The notes below the pieces were generated by a model. The model made no database searches. It was not told the origin of the DNA and saw only the letters and a program-made list of their open reading frames with translations. Of a stretch of 64,000 bases of DNA, positions 44,841 to 52,089 are shown piece by piece (position 1 is the first letter of the stretch; every line of letters starts with the position of its first letter). A program made the translations under genes and the position numbers. The DNA comes from Sphingopyxis sp. GW247-27LB (lineage in GTDB: Bacteria; Pseudomonadota; Alphaproteobacteria; Sphingomonadales; Sphingomonadaceae), in assembly GCF_002277025.1 (NCBI RefSeq), contig NZ_NIWD01000019.1:1-64000 (forward strand), given 5' to 3'.

Positions 44841-45572
44841 TCAGCCGCCGCCGCGCAAAGCCGCGGCATAGCGCCGGTCGACCACTTCCCAGTCGATGTT
44901 GCGGAAGAAGGCGTCGACATATTTGGCGGCGGCGGTGCCGTAATCCATGTGGAAACTGTGCTCGTACATATCGAGCGCGAGCAGCGGCACGCCGGCAATC
45001 GCACCGTGCATATGATCCCACGCCCAATGGTTGTGCAGCGAGCGCGTGTGGAGATTGTAGACGAGCACGCACCAGCCCGATCCGCCGGCAAGGCTCATCC
45101 CGGTACGGCGGAAGTCGGCTTCCCAGCGGTCGAACGAGCCGAACGCCGCGCCCAGCGCGTCGCGGATGGAACCGGCTGCCTGGCCGTTGCCGCCGAGCCC
45201 GTCGAAATAGACCTCATGGAGCACGACCGAGCCGGTGCGGTGCAGCTCCTCGCGCTTCAATCCGCCATAGACCACCGGCGGCAGGTCCGTGTCAGCGAGC
45301 GCGGCGGCAAGTCGTGTCTCGATCATATTCAGGGCCTTGACCGAGCCCGCATAATTGTTCTCGTGGTGCGATGTGATCAGCCTTTCGGAGAGGCCGTGAA
45401 GCCTGGCGGGATTGAACCTGAGCGGCTTGACCTGATGATTTCCGGCAAAGGCGGGGACAGCCGCCGGCGCTGCGGCCGGCGTCTGCGCAGAGGCTTCGTT
45501 GATAGTCATGGCGGCGGCTCCGATGCCAAGAGTTGCGATTGCACTGCGTCGGGAAAGATGGTCGATCGTCAC
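44841..45572 (-). CDS. Exported Fe/Mn superoxide dismutase with Tat signal
   Basis: A 243-residue protein. The N-terminus carries a twin-arginine-like motif ([11 protein letters not shown]) and a cleavable hydrophobic stretch ending EASAQ, so the enzyme would be exported folded. Metal ligands of the Fe/Mn SOD fold are visible: His in SHHENNY (69/70), His119 in LHEVYF, Asp201 in [10 protein letters not shown] and His205. The WAWDHMHG block replaces the usual active-site loop and makes Fe versus Mn choice uncertain. Its place after chrA suggests protection from superoxide made during chromate reduction. Confidence 0.82.
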   Translation of the reverse strand: MTIDHLSRRSAIATLGIGAAAMTINEASAQTPAAAPAAVPAFAGNHQVKPLRFNPARLHGLSERLITSHHENNYAGSVKALNMIETRLAAALADTDLPPVVYGGLKREELHRTGSVVLHEVYFDGLGGNGQAAGSIRDALGAAFGSFDRWEADFRRTGMSLAGGSGWCVLVYNLHTRSLHNHWAWDHMHGAIAGVPLLALDMYEHSFHMDYGTAAAKYVDAFFRNIDWEVVDRRYAAALRGGG

Positions 45573-45583
45573 GCGTCACTCCT

Positions 45584-46981
45584 TCAGATGATCATTACAT
45601 ATGCGGCCCCGAGGACCGAGCAGACGCCGAGCACCGGCAGCATGCCGGCCTTGAACCGGAACATGGCGAGTATCGCACCCACCGCGAGCGCCAGCGCCGG
45701 CCAGTTGACGGACGTTAGGACTGGGAGATCGATGGTGCCGGCTGCGAACGGCACTTCGCGGACTTGCTCGAACAGAGTGTGGATACCAAACCAGACCGCC
45801 AGATTGAGGATCACGCCGACCACTGCGGCGGTGATCGCCGAAAGCGCGGCCGACAATGCGCGGTTGCCGCGCAGCCGCTCGATGAATGGCGCGCCGGCGA
45901 AGATCCACAGGAAGCATGGCAGGAAGGTAACCCAGGTGGTGAGGATTGCGCCGAAGGTCGCGGCGACGAGCGGCGGCAGCCCGGTCGCTTCGCGGAAGGC
46001 CGCGAGGAAGCCGACGAACTGCGTCACCATGATCAGCGGCCCGGGCGTGGTCTCGGCCATGCCGAGCCCGTCGAGCATCTCGCCGGGCTGGAGCCAGCCA
46101 TAGGTCTCGACTGCCTCCTGCGCGACATAGGCGAGCACCGCATAGGCGCCGCCGAAGGTCACCACCGCCATCTGGCTGAAGAAGGTGGCGATGCGGCTGA
46201 ACACGTCGTCGGGGCCGAACGCGAACAGCAGCGCTGCGACCGGCCCGAGCCAGAGCAGCAGCAGGACGCCGGAGATGCGCAGCGACCAGGAAAGGTTCGG
46301 CCGCGCATGGTCGGGAAGGCCCTCGCCAAGAGCGGTGTCGCGGTCGTGGATTATCTCAGCGCCGGCGGGACCATGTCCGCCGCCGCCCTTGAATGCGGCG
46401 TAACCAGCGCGGCCACCGAAGAAGCCGATCAGCGCGGCGGCAAGCACGATCAGCGGGAAGGGCACGTCGAGCACGAAGATCGCGACGAACGCCAGCGCGG
46501 CAAAACCGCGCATGACGTTGTTCTTCAAGGCACGCGAACCCACCCGGACCACCGCCTGTAGCACCACCGCCAGCACGGCGGCCTTCAATCCGAAGAACAA
46601 TCCCTCGACCAGCGGCACTTCGCCGAGCAGCACATAGACATAGCTGAGCCCTAAAATCGCGAGGAAGCCGGGCAGCACGAATAGCGCGCCCGCGACCAGG
46701 CCGCCCTTGGTCTTATGGAGCAACCAGCCAATATAGACAGCTAGCTGTTGCGCTTCAGGGCCGGGCAGCAGCATGCAATAGTTGAGCGCGTGGAGGAACC
46801 GCTCCTCGCCGATCCAGCGCTTCTCCTCGACCAGGATGCGATGCATCACCGCTATCTGGCCCGCCGGTCCGCCGAAGCTGAGCAGCGCGACCCTGATCCA
46901 GACGCGCACCGCCTCGCCAAAGCTGATGCCGTGCTCGTGCAGCGTCTCGACTGCGATTTCAGCGCGTGCGCTGGCCTCCAT
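45584..46981 (-). CDS. chrA: Chromate transporter ChrA
   Basis: A 465-residue membrane protein with two homologous CHR halves. The N-terminal half carries FGGPAGQIAVMH and LPGPEAQQLAVYIGW; the C-terminal half carries FGGAYAVLAYVAQ and TTPGPLIMVTQFVGF. About 10-12 hydrophobic helices are seen. Long-chain ChrA proteins export chromate by the proton motive force. It starts 2 nt after chrB and is followed 11 nt later by the SOD gene. Confidence 0.93.
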   Translation of the reverse strand: MEASARAEIAVETLHEHGISFGEAVRVWIRVALLSFGGPAGQIAVMHRILVEEKRWIGEERFLHALNYCMLLPGPEAQQLAVYIGWLLHKTKGGLVAGALFVLPGFLAILGLSYVYVLLGEVPLVEGLFFGLKAAVLAVVLQAVVRVGSRALKNNVMRGFAALAFVAIFVLDVPFPLIVLAAALIGFFGGRAGYAAFKGGGGHGPAGAEIIHDRDTALGEGLPDHARPNLSWSLRISGVLLLLWLGPVAALLFAFGPDDVFSRIATFFSQMAVVTFGGAYAVLAYVAQEAVETYGWLQPGEMLDGLGMAETTPGPLIMVTQFVGFLAAFREATGLPPLVAATFGAILTTWVTFLPCFLWIFAGAPFIERLRGNRALSAALSAITAAVVGVILNLAVWFGIHTLFEQVREVPFAAGTIDLPVLTSVNWPALALAVGAILAMFRFKAGMLPVLGVCSVLGAAYVMII

Positions 46982-46983
46982 CT

Positions 46984-47934
46984 TTAGTCCTCTTTTCGCC
47001 GGGTGAAGTGAGCATAGAATCCGTCGAGCGCGGTCGATCCGCGCGCGATCCGCTCCTCGTCGTCGTCGGTGCCGGCACAGATGCCGGCGATAAGCGCGCT
47101 CACTCCCGGAGTTTCCGGGCGCTCGAACCGAGCATCGGCAATATCAAGGTCGTGAACAATTTCGCCGAGCGCCCGCAGCGCGGGGTCGGTCTCGAGACCG
47201 GTGAGGAACACCAAGGTCTCGAAGGAGCAGCGGTCGCCTTCGTGGGTGAACTCAGCGTCCGCCATGTCGAACCTCAGTTCGTCAGGCTCCGGCACATATC
47301 CTTTGCCCTCGACGAACTTGAAGCTCGCCTCGGGGTCGATGAAGCGGCGAATGAGCCAGGCGGACGCGATGCGATCGACATGGACATGGCGGCGCGTCAC
47401 CCAAACGCGGCGCTTTAGCTCCGCCGGGGTCAGCTCGGGCGCACCGGGGCCGCTCACATCGGGATGTTGGTGAGAGCGGCGGTCCGCCTCGGTGATGGCG
47501 GCCTGTGCCGCCTGCCGACCATGCGCACCGAAAAAGTCGATCGCGGCGACCTCGTTCAGGCGTTTGCGCAGGCGGCCCACATCCGCCGCCGCGACATACT
47601 CGCCCTCACACAGCGCGCGCGCCTCGCGTGCCAACTCCTCATAGTCGGCGTCACGCGCAGCGTCGAACACTCCGCGCAGCTCCGCATCGCCCATGCCGCC
47701 GACAAGGCGCGCTTCGAGGATCAGCGCCTCGCCGCCATTTTCGGTGATCTCGCGATGCAGTTCTTCGAACAGCGCGCGCGTGTCCTCGCGATTGGGGAGC
47801 GCATGGACGGCGTTCTTGAGCGGCGCGGCCCCGATCGCCTGCAAACGCCGCCAGACCTTCACCCGCAAATAGGCAGGCTTAGCCGGAAGCTGCGGGATCA
47901 GGAGCAACCAAGGGGAAGCTTGTGTGTTTGTCAT
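46984..47934 (-). CDS. chrB: Chromate resistance protein ChrB
   Basis: A 316-residue protein of the ChrB family. It has an N-terminal segment LLIPQLPAKPAYLRVKVWRR and LQAIGAAPLKNAVHALPN. The C-terminal ChrB domain carries VWVTRRHVHVDRIASAWLIRRFIDPEA and EFTHEGDRCSFETL. In other bacteria ChrB acts as a chromate-responsive regulator or reduces toxicity, and it usually precedes chrA as here. It is first gene of the resistance operon. Confidence 0.92.
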   Translation of the reverse strand: MTNTQASPWLLLIPQLPAKPAYLRVKVWRRLQAIGAAPLKNAVHALPNREDTRALFEELHREITENGGEALILEARLVGGMGDAELRGVFDAARDADYEELAREARALCEGEYVAAADVGRLRKRLNEVAAIDFFGAHGRQAAQAAITEADRRSHQHPDVSGPGAPELTPAELKRRVWVTRRHVHVDRIASAWLIRRFIDPEASFKFVEGKGYVPEPDELRFDMADAEFTHEGDRCSFETLVFLTGLETDPALRALGEIVHDLDIADARFERPETPGVSALIAGICAGTDDDEERIARGSTALDGFYAHFTRRKED

Positions 47935-48102
47935 AGTTGTATCGTCACTAGCCTACAAGTGTAAGGGTTGCATCACAAGCCTCATGAGCATAGGACTGCT
48001 TATCCCGAAGAAAGAAACCGGAGCGCAATGTCGCGGCTCGCCGGCGGCGCGCTCGCATGACGTGAGGCTTTCCGTGTCGAGTGCGCTGATGAAGGATCAA
48101 TT
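47935..48102. promoter_or_regulatory. Divergent promoter region of the chromate operon
   Basis: The 168 nt between chrB and the DUF1259 gene must hold both promoters. Near chrB lies an imperfect repeat TTGTA at 47938-47942 and TACAA at 47955-47959, 12 nt apart, close to the chrB start and a plausible operator. I could not assign clear -35/-10 boxes. On the other side AAGGA at 48091-48095 is the ribosome site of the DUF1259 gene. Confidence 0.35.
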
Positions 48103-48993
48103 ATGCTGAAAAAGACCATCGCCTTGGGATTCGCCAGCCTCCTGCTGGCAAGCCCGGCATGGGCAGCGCCGGACTGGTCGGCTGTCGACCGGGCGATAGG
48201 ACGAGCGGGGGCCGAACAGCCGGGGGGCGTTCACCGCTACAGCTTCCCGCGTTCGGACCTGAGCGTCACGCTGGATGGGGTGACGATCAAGCCCTCCCTC
48301 GCGCTCGGCTCTTGGGCGGCGTTTCAGCCGATGGGCGACGAGGCGATGGTGATGGGCGATCTCGTGCTGACCCACGACGAGGTGAACCCCGTTTTGAGCC
48401 GCCTGCTCGCAAGCGGTTTTACGATCACCGCGCTCCACAATCACCTGCTCCGCTCTTCGCCTGCGACCATGTACATGCACATTGCCGGCCACGGCGACCC
48501 GGTGAAGCTCGCGGCCGCGCTCCGGCAAGCGCTATCAGCCAGTCGGACCCCGCTCGCCGCGCCGCAATCGCCTTCGGCCAGCGCAGCCGCATCGCGGCTC
48601 GACCTCGATGTGGCCGCGCTCAACCGGTTGATGGGCGGTGAGGGCAAGACGGCCGGTGGCATCCTCCAATACAGCTTTCCGCGCGCCGAGCGGCTGATGG
48701 ACGGCGATATGGAGACTCCGCCGACGATGGGCACGGCGACCGCGATCAACTTTCAGCCAACCGGGGACGGCCGAGCCGCCATCACCGGCGATTTCGTACT
48801 TGTCGCAAACGAGGTCGATCCGGTCCTGCGCGTGCTGCGGACGAACGGGATCGAGGTCACGGCGCTGCATAATCATATGCTAAACGACGAGCCGCGGCTG
48901 TTCTTCATGCACTTCTGGGCCAACGACGACGCAGCCAAGCTCGCCCGTGGGCTGCGCGCGGCGCTCGACAGGATGAACAATCAGAGGAGTTGA
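48103..48993 (+). CDS. Exported DUF1259 tandem-domain protein
   Basis: A 296-residue protein with a signal peptide (IALGFASLLLASPAWA). The mature part is two copies of a DUF1259 (LppY/LpqO-type) domain at about 25-150 and 160-293. Each copy carries the pattern HRYSFPR or LQYSFPR, then a GDLVLT or GDFVLV strand, ITALHNHLL or VTALHNHML, and a distal MH. The paired His could bind a metal. The function of the family is not known. It is divergent from chrB inside the transposon. Confidence 0.78.
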   Translation: MLKKTIALGFASLLLASPAWAAPDWSAVDRAIGRAGAEQPGGVHRYSFPRSDLSVTLDGVTIKPSLALGSWAAFQPMGDEAMVMGDLVLTHDEVNPVLSRLLASGFTITALHNHLLRSSPATMYMHIAGHGDPVKLAAALRQALSASRTPLAAPQSPSASAAASRLDLDVAALNRLMGGEGKTAGGILQYSFPRAERLMDGDMETPPTMGTATAINFQPTGDGRAAITGDFVLVANEVDPVLRVLRTNGIEVTALHNHMLNDEPRLFFMHFWANDDAAKLARGLRAALDRMNNQRS

Positions 48994-49070
48994 ACTCGGA
49001 CGACGGCTCATTGGGCCGTAACCGCCGCCCGCCCGACCCCACGGCCCTTATGCAGGAAGTGGAATGGAAC

Positions 49071-49394
49071 ATGGCTAGCAAACGAACTCTCACTGTTGTC
49101 GCAGGCGTGGGCGCGGCCGCGCTGGCGATCGCGGGCGTGGCGATCGCGCAAAACCACGAGGCGAACGAAAACCGGATAATCGGCAAGCACAGCGAACGAG
49201 ACATCCCGCTTGCTCAGGTGCCCGAGGCCGCGATGAACGCGGCACGCGCGCAACTCGCGTCAATAAGCAAAGCGGAGCAAGTCACCCGAAAGGCGGACGG
49301 AAGCACGCTCTATGAAATCAAGGGCAAGAACAGCGACGGAAAGACGATCGAACTGTTCGTCACGCCCGAAGGCCAGGTGCTCGGCCGCGAATGA
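49071..49394 (+). CDS. Exported PepSY-like small protein
   Basis: About 107 residues from ATG 49071 (MASKRTLTVVAGVGAAA), chosen for its signal peptide ending AIAQN. The frame is open upstream to 48990, but that start would bury the signal. The mature part shows the PepSY-type sequence VPEAAMNAARAQL, KADGSTLYEIKGKNSDGKTI and FVTPEGQVLGRE. Such domains bind or inhibit in the periplasm; no partner is clear. It follows the DUF1259 gene closely in the same direction. Confidence 0.65.
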   Translation: MASKRTLTVVAGVGAAALAIAGVAIAQNHEANENRIIGKHSERDIPLAQVPEAAMNAARAQLASISKAEQVTRKADGSTLYEIKGKNSDGKTIELFVTPEGQVLGRE

Positions 49395-49469
49395 TGGATC
49401 AGCACGGGGCGCCGGCCGTCGAGGGCCGTGCGCCCCTTCCGAAATGATACTGCGGAATAGGAGACGAAA

Positions 49470-49796
49470 ATGCGGCCAAGGCGATGGATATTGTTATGCG
49501 CCGCTTTGGCCGCCCTGCCTGATAGTGCGATCGGCCAAACCGAACCCGCGTCGGCGACGGGCTCGGCGTTGTTCGTAAGCTGTCAAGCGAATGAGCCGCG
49601 ATGCGGCGCTTACCTCCAAGGCGTGCTCGACATGATGATCGTCGCGCGAAAAGCGGAATGCCGCGCTCCACGCTATGACCGATCGGCGCTGCGCGCGGCA
49701 TATTTACGCTGGGCGGAGCAGAATAGCTATTTTATGAGTGTTCATATGGTGGCCGGAGCTGAACGCTCGTTAGCGAAGGCTTGGCCATGTCAGTAG
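49470..49796 (+). CDS. Small exported Rap1a/Tai-like protein
   Basis: A 108-residue protein with a signal peptide (WILLCAALAALPDSAIG). The mature part has four Cys in an order recalling the Rap1a/Tai immunity family: VSCQANEPRCGAYLQGVLDM, then AECRAPRYDRSALR and a terminal KAWPCQ. That family neutralises type VI secretion amidase effectors, but no effector or T6SS gene is nearby, so the role here is open. It is the last cargo gene before the right transposon end. Confidence 0.5.
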   Translation: MRPRRWILLCAALAALPDSAIGQTEPASATGSALFVSCQANEPRCGAYLQGVLDMMIVARKAECRAPRYDRSALRAAYLRWAEQNSYFMSVHMVAGAERSLAKAWPCQ

Positions 49797-49815
49797 CATC
49801 GTACCCCGCGGCGTA

Positions 49816-49859
49816 GCCTGCCCGGCGGCTGCCTTTGAGGGCAGGCGGAGCGTCCGCCT
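49816..49859 (+). terminator. Two overlapping GC-rich hairpins
   Basis: GCCTGCCC (49816-49823) pairs with GGGCAGGC (49839-49846), and AGGCGGA (49843-49849) pairs with TCCGCCT (49853-49859). The arms share 49843-49846, so only one hairpin can form at a time. The position 20 nt after the Tai-like gene suggests termination, but there is no T tract. The site is also exactly where the second transposase remnant begins. Confidence 0.4.
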
Positions 49860-49862
49860 GGC

Positions 49863-49916
49863 GGTGAATTCCGCCAGCTCAACGATCCCATGTCGCGCCT
49901 CAAGCTCGCTAATTAG
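49863..49916 (+). pseudogene. 3' remnant of a second Tn3-family transposase gene
   Basis: The 18 codons read GEFRQLNDPMSRLKLAN then stop. The intact left transposase ends GEFRTLNDPMARLKLVA. The similarity begins near 49855 and the stop lies 60 nt from the repeat tip, exactly as on the left. It therefore derives from a related but diverged transposon lying in inverted orientation, with everything upstream deleted. Confidence 0.8.
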
Positions 49917-49920
49917 CCGA

Positions 49921-49976
49921 TGTTCGCATTATGTCTGCCAAATCGTTGTCTGGCGCACAAACCTTGAGGTGACGCC
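49921..49976 (-). repeat. Right terminal inverted repeat
   Basis: Read on the minus strand from 49976 it begins GGCGTCACCTCAAGGTTTGT and matches the left repeat at 54 of 56 positions. The outermost base is 49976. The adjoining host sequence (GAGTC) does not duplicate the left flank. Confidence 0.9.
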
Positions 49977-50078
49977 GAGTCCGAAGGGTGATTTCACAAG
50001 CGATGGCGCTGCGATTGATCGCCGCCGAATAGTTGCCCGGGTTGCCTTTCCTGGAGAAGCCGAAGTAGGATCCTGACC

Positions 50079-50246
50079 ATGTCCTCGCCCAAGCAATTCA
50101 AGATCATTCTGCGCCTCTATAGCGGAGTGGAAATTCCGATTGGGCCCGGGAAAGCTGACTTGCTCGACGCCATCAGGGGATTCGGTTCGAGCTCGGCGGC
50201 CGGCCGGGCTTTTTGGCCTGCTCCCGATCGGTCGGCACGACAGTAG
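50079..50246 (+). pseudogene. ModE-like winged-helix regulator, N-terminal remnant
   Basis: A 55-codon frame opens MSSPKQFKIILRLYSG and shows the ModE-like winged-helix signature GPGKADLLDAI, then GSSSAAGRA. After about residue 45 it degenerates (FWPAPDRSARQ) and stops, where intact members (about 110-120 residues) continue the HTH with a MSYxRAW segment. It therefore looks like a truncated gene. It begins about 100 nt from the right transposon end and is likely scar sequence from the same rearrangements. Confidence 0.5.
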
Positions 50247-50256
50247 AAGGAAGAGC

Positions 50257-51033
50257 ATGATGCACCACGAAGAGTCAGCACTCGAGCCCAAACTGGCAGC
50301 CACCATTCTGCTTCTACGCGATGAGCCTGAGTTTCAGGTGCTGATGGTCAAGCGGCACCAGCAGATAGATTTTGCCTCAGGCGCGCTCGTCTTTCCTGGC
50401 GGCAAACTGCACGACCGGGATGCAGATCCTGCCTGGGCCGAACACTGTACTGGGTGGCCCCAATTCGACGAGGTGCAGCGGAAACTTCGGATCGCCGCGA
50501 TTCGCGAAGTATTCGAAGAGGCGGGAATTCTCCTTGCCCACCACCGTGACGGCAGGCTTTTCGAGCACAGCTGTGAACCAGCGGTGCGCAGCGCCGTAGA
50601 TCGGGGAGATCTGGCCTTCCTCGACGTTGTGCGCGACCTTGGTGTACAATTGCGGCTTGATGCATTGAGGGTATTTGCGCGCTGGATCACGCCGCCAATC
50701 ATGCCAAAGCGCTTCGACACCTTTTTCTACGTCGTCCATGCCCCCGCCAATCAAGTCGCCGCTTGCGACGGTCATGAAACCGTCGATGCCGAATGGATAG
50801 CTCCAAGGGATGTTTTGCGCCTAGCCGGAAGCGGCGAACGAACGGTCATTTTCCCGACCCGGATGAATGTGCAGTTGCTTTCCGAAGCAAGCGATGCGTC
50901 GGACTGTCTGCGTCGCGCCGAAGAGCGGCCACTCGTTACCGTGCTTCCCCGGCTTGAAGAACGGAACGGCCAGCGCGTCCTCGTCATACCCGACAATGCT
51001 GGTTATGGTCCCGTTGTTGAAATTGTCGGTTGA
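50257..51033 (+). CDS. Nudix hydrolase
   Basis: A 258-residue Nudix-fold protein. FPGGKLHDRDADP with a long insertion, then AAIREVFEEAGILL, supplies the Nudix box (REvxEEaG) glutamates. Long versions with this insertion resemble human NUDT19-like CoA diphosphatases rather than MutT. The start ATG 50257 follows GAAGGAAGA; a longer frame to 50140 overlaps the ModE remnant and is rejected. It converges with the alpha/beta hydrolase of the catabolic operon, so a role in acyl-CoA turnover is conceivable. Confidence 0.75.
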   Translation: MMHHEESALEPKLAATILLLRDEPEFQVLMVKRHQQIDFASGALVFPGGKLHDRDADPAWAEHCTGWPQFDEVQRKLRIAAIREVFEEAGILLAHHRDGRLFEHSCEPAVRSAVDRGDLAFLDVVRDLGVQLRLDALRVFARWITPPIMPKRFDTFFYVVHAPANQVAACDGHETVDAEWIAPRDVLRLAGSGERTVIFPTRMNVQLLSEASDASDCLRRAEERPLVTVLPRLEERNGQRVLVIPDNAGYGPVVEIVG

Positions 51034-51093
51034 GGCCTGACCATCGCATGATCAACAGTCTTGGAACTTGGGTGATTCCGAAGCCTCCTCACC

Positions 51094-52071
51094 TCAGTCC
51101 GAAGCGGCCTCATGCCATTGAGCCAGCAAAGCGCGCACGGCGGTCACAAAAGCCAGCGGCTGATCGAGCATCAGGTGATGGCGTGCTCCCGGAACAGCGA
51201 TTATCTGGATGTCTTTTCCGCCAAGATCGTGCACGAAATCCCTCGAGTCACGTGTGAACAGCAAGCTTTCCTCGCCATGGATGATCGCCTTGCGGCCTGG
51301 CGCCGCCACAAGTTTCGTGCCGATTGTAAGCCAATCGGTGCGCGCATTGTCGCGCTTGAAAACTGCGGGTGAGAACTTCCAACTCCAACCGCCTTCGACC
51401 CTTCGCAACGAATGATAGGCCATATAGTCGAACAGGAACGGTTCCCCGACTTGCTGCGGCGGCGATAGCTTGTAACGGCCGCGCGCAGTCGCAAAGTCCG
51501 GGTAGATGCGGAGCGGCTTGTCGGGATTGCCTGAACCCGGGCTGGTGTGGCCGCCCGCCCAGAATGCTTCAAGCATGGCGGGGCGCAGGGTCATCATGTC
51601 GCAAATGGCTGCACCGGCAAAGCCTCCGGGCAATTGTTCGAGCGCTTCCAGCGCGACGCTGGCACCGAAGCTGTGCGCGACGATCGCTGGTTTCGGGGCG
51701 CCGTCGAACAGACCCAGCGCCCGCGCCACCCCGATCATTTCGCGGCCTCTCGCCGCTAAGTCGCAATTTTCGCGCACCGCGCTGTCGCCCATCGCAGACA
51801 GGTCGTAGGCCACAACGTCGTAATCCTTTGCGAGGAATGGCGCGATGAATGCGAAACAGCGGGCGTGGGCGAGGAAGCCATGGGTCATCAACACCGGTGG
51901 CGCTCCGCGGCGGCCCCACCGGAAATAGTGGATCCTGGTGCCATCGACCTCGACGAAGCCTTCATCGCGGGGAACGGCAAGGGCATCGACAAACCATCGG
52001 GGCAATTCTTCAGGGTTCGGCGCCCACTCTGGATCGATATCGCCAAGGCCGTTCGTTATGTCACTCGACAA
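51094..52071 (-). CDS. Alpha/beta hydrolase, last gene of the catabolic operon
   Basis: A 325-residue hydrolase with no signal peptide. LMTHGFLAHARCF gives the oxyanion loop, AHSFGAS (Ser at about 142) the nucleophile elbow, and GARHHLMLDQP the catalytic His near the C-terminus. It lies 18 nt downstream of the Baeyer-Villiger monooxygenase, so hydrolysis of the ester or lactone made by that enzyme is the natural guess. Confidence 0.8.
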   Translation of the reverse strand: MSSDITNGLGDIDPEWAPNPEELPRWFVDALAVPRDEGFVEVDGTRIHYFRWGRRGAPPVLMTHGFLAHARCFAFIAPFLAKDYDVVAYDLSAMGDSAVRENCDLAARGREMIGVARALGLFDGAPKPAIVAHSFGASVALEALEQLPGGFAGAAICDMMTLRPAMLEAFWAGGHTSPGSGNPDKPLRIYPDFATARGRYKLSPPQQVGEPFLFDYMAYHSLRRVEGGWSWKFSPAVFKRDNARTDWLTIGTKLVAAPGRKAIIHGEESLLFTRDSRDFVHDLGGKDIQIIAVPGARHHLMLDQPLAFVTAVRALLAQWHEAASD

Positions 52072-52089
52072 GGTAATCTCCGATAAAAT

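Larger units (their letters stand above)
39825..49976. mobile_element. Pseudo-compound Tn3-family transposon carrying chromate resistance and SOD
   Basis: The element is bounded by inverted repeats at 39825-39880 and 49921-49976 that agree at 54 of 56 positions (outermost bases GGCGTCACCTCAAGG). The left end has an intact transposase and divergent resolvase. The right end keeps only the last ~18 codons of a second, diverged transposase gene, ending exactly 60 nt from the repeat tip as on the left. Cargo: chrB-chrA-SOD-ATP-grasp on one strand, and DUF1259, PepSY-like and Tai-like genes on the other. Flanking 5-mers (AGCAT left, GAGTC right) do not match, so no target duplication survives. One transposase could still move the whole segment. 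Confidence 0.85.

Noticed and set aside
44753-45091. N-terminal extension of the ATP-grasp gene into the SOD gene
   Set aside because: Cys/Ser/Arg-rich shadow sequence; the ATG at 44752 starts the recognisable domain.
39820-49981. 5-bp target duplication around the transposon
   Set aside because: The flanks are AGCAT and GAGTC; they do not match directly or inverted.
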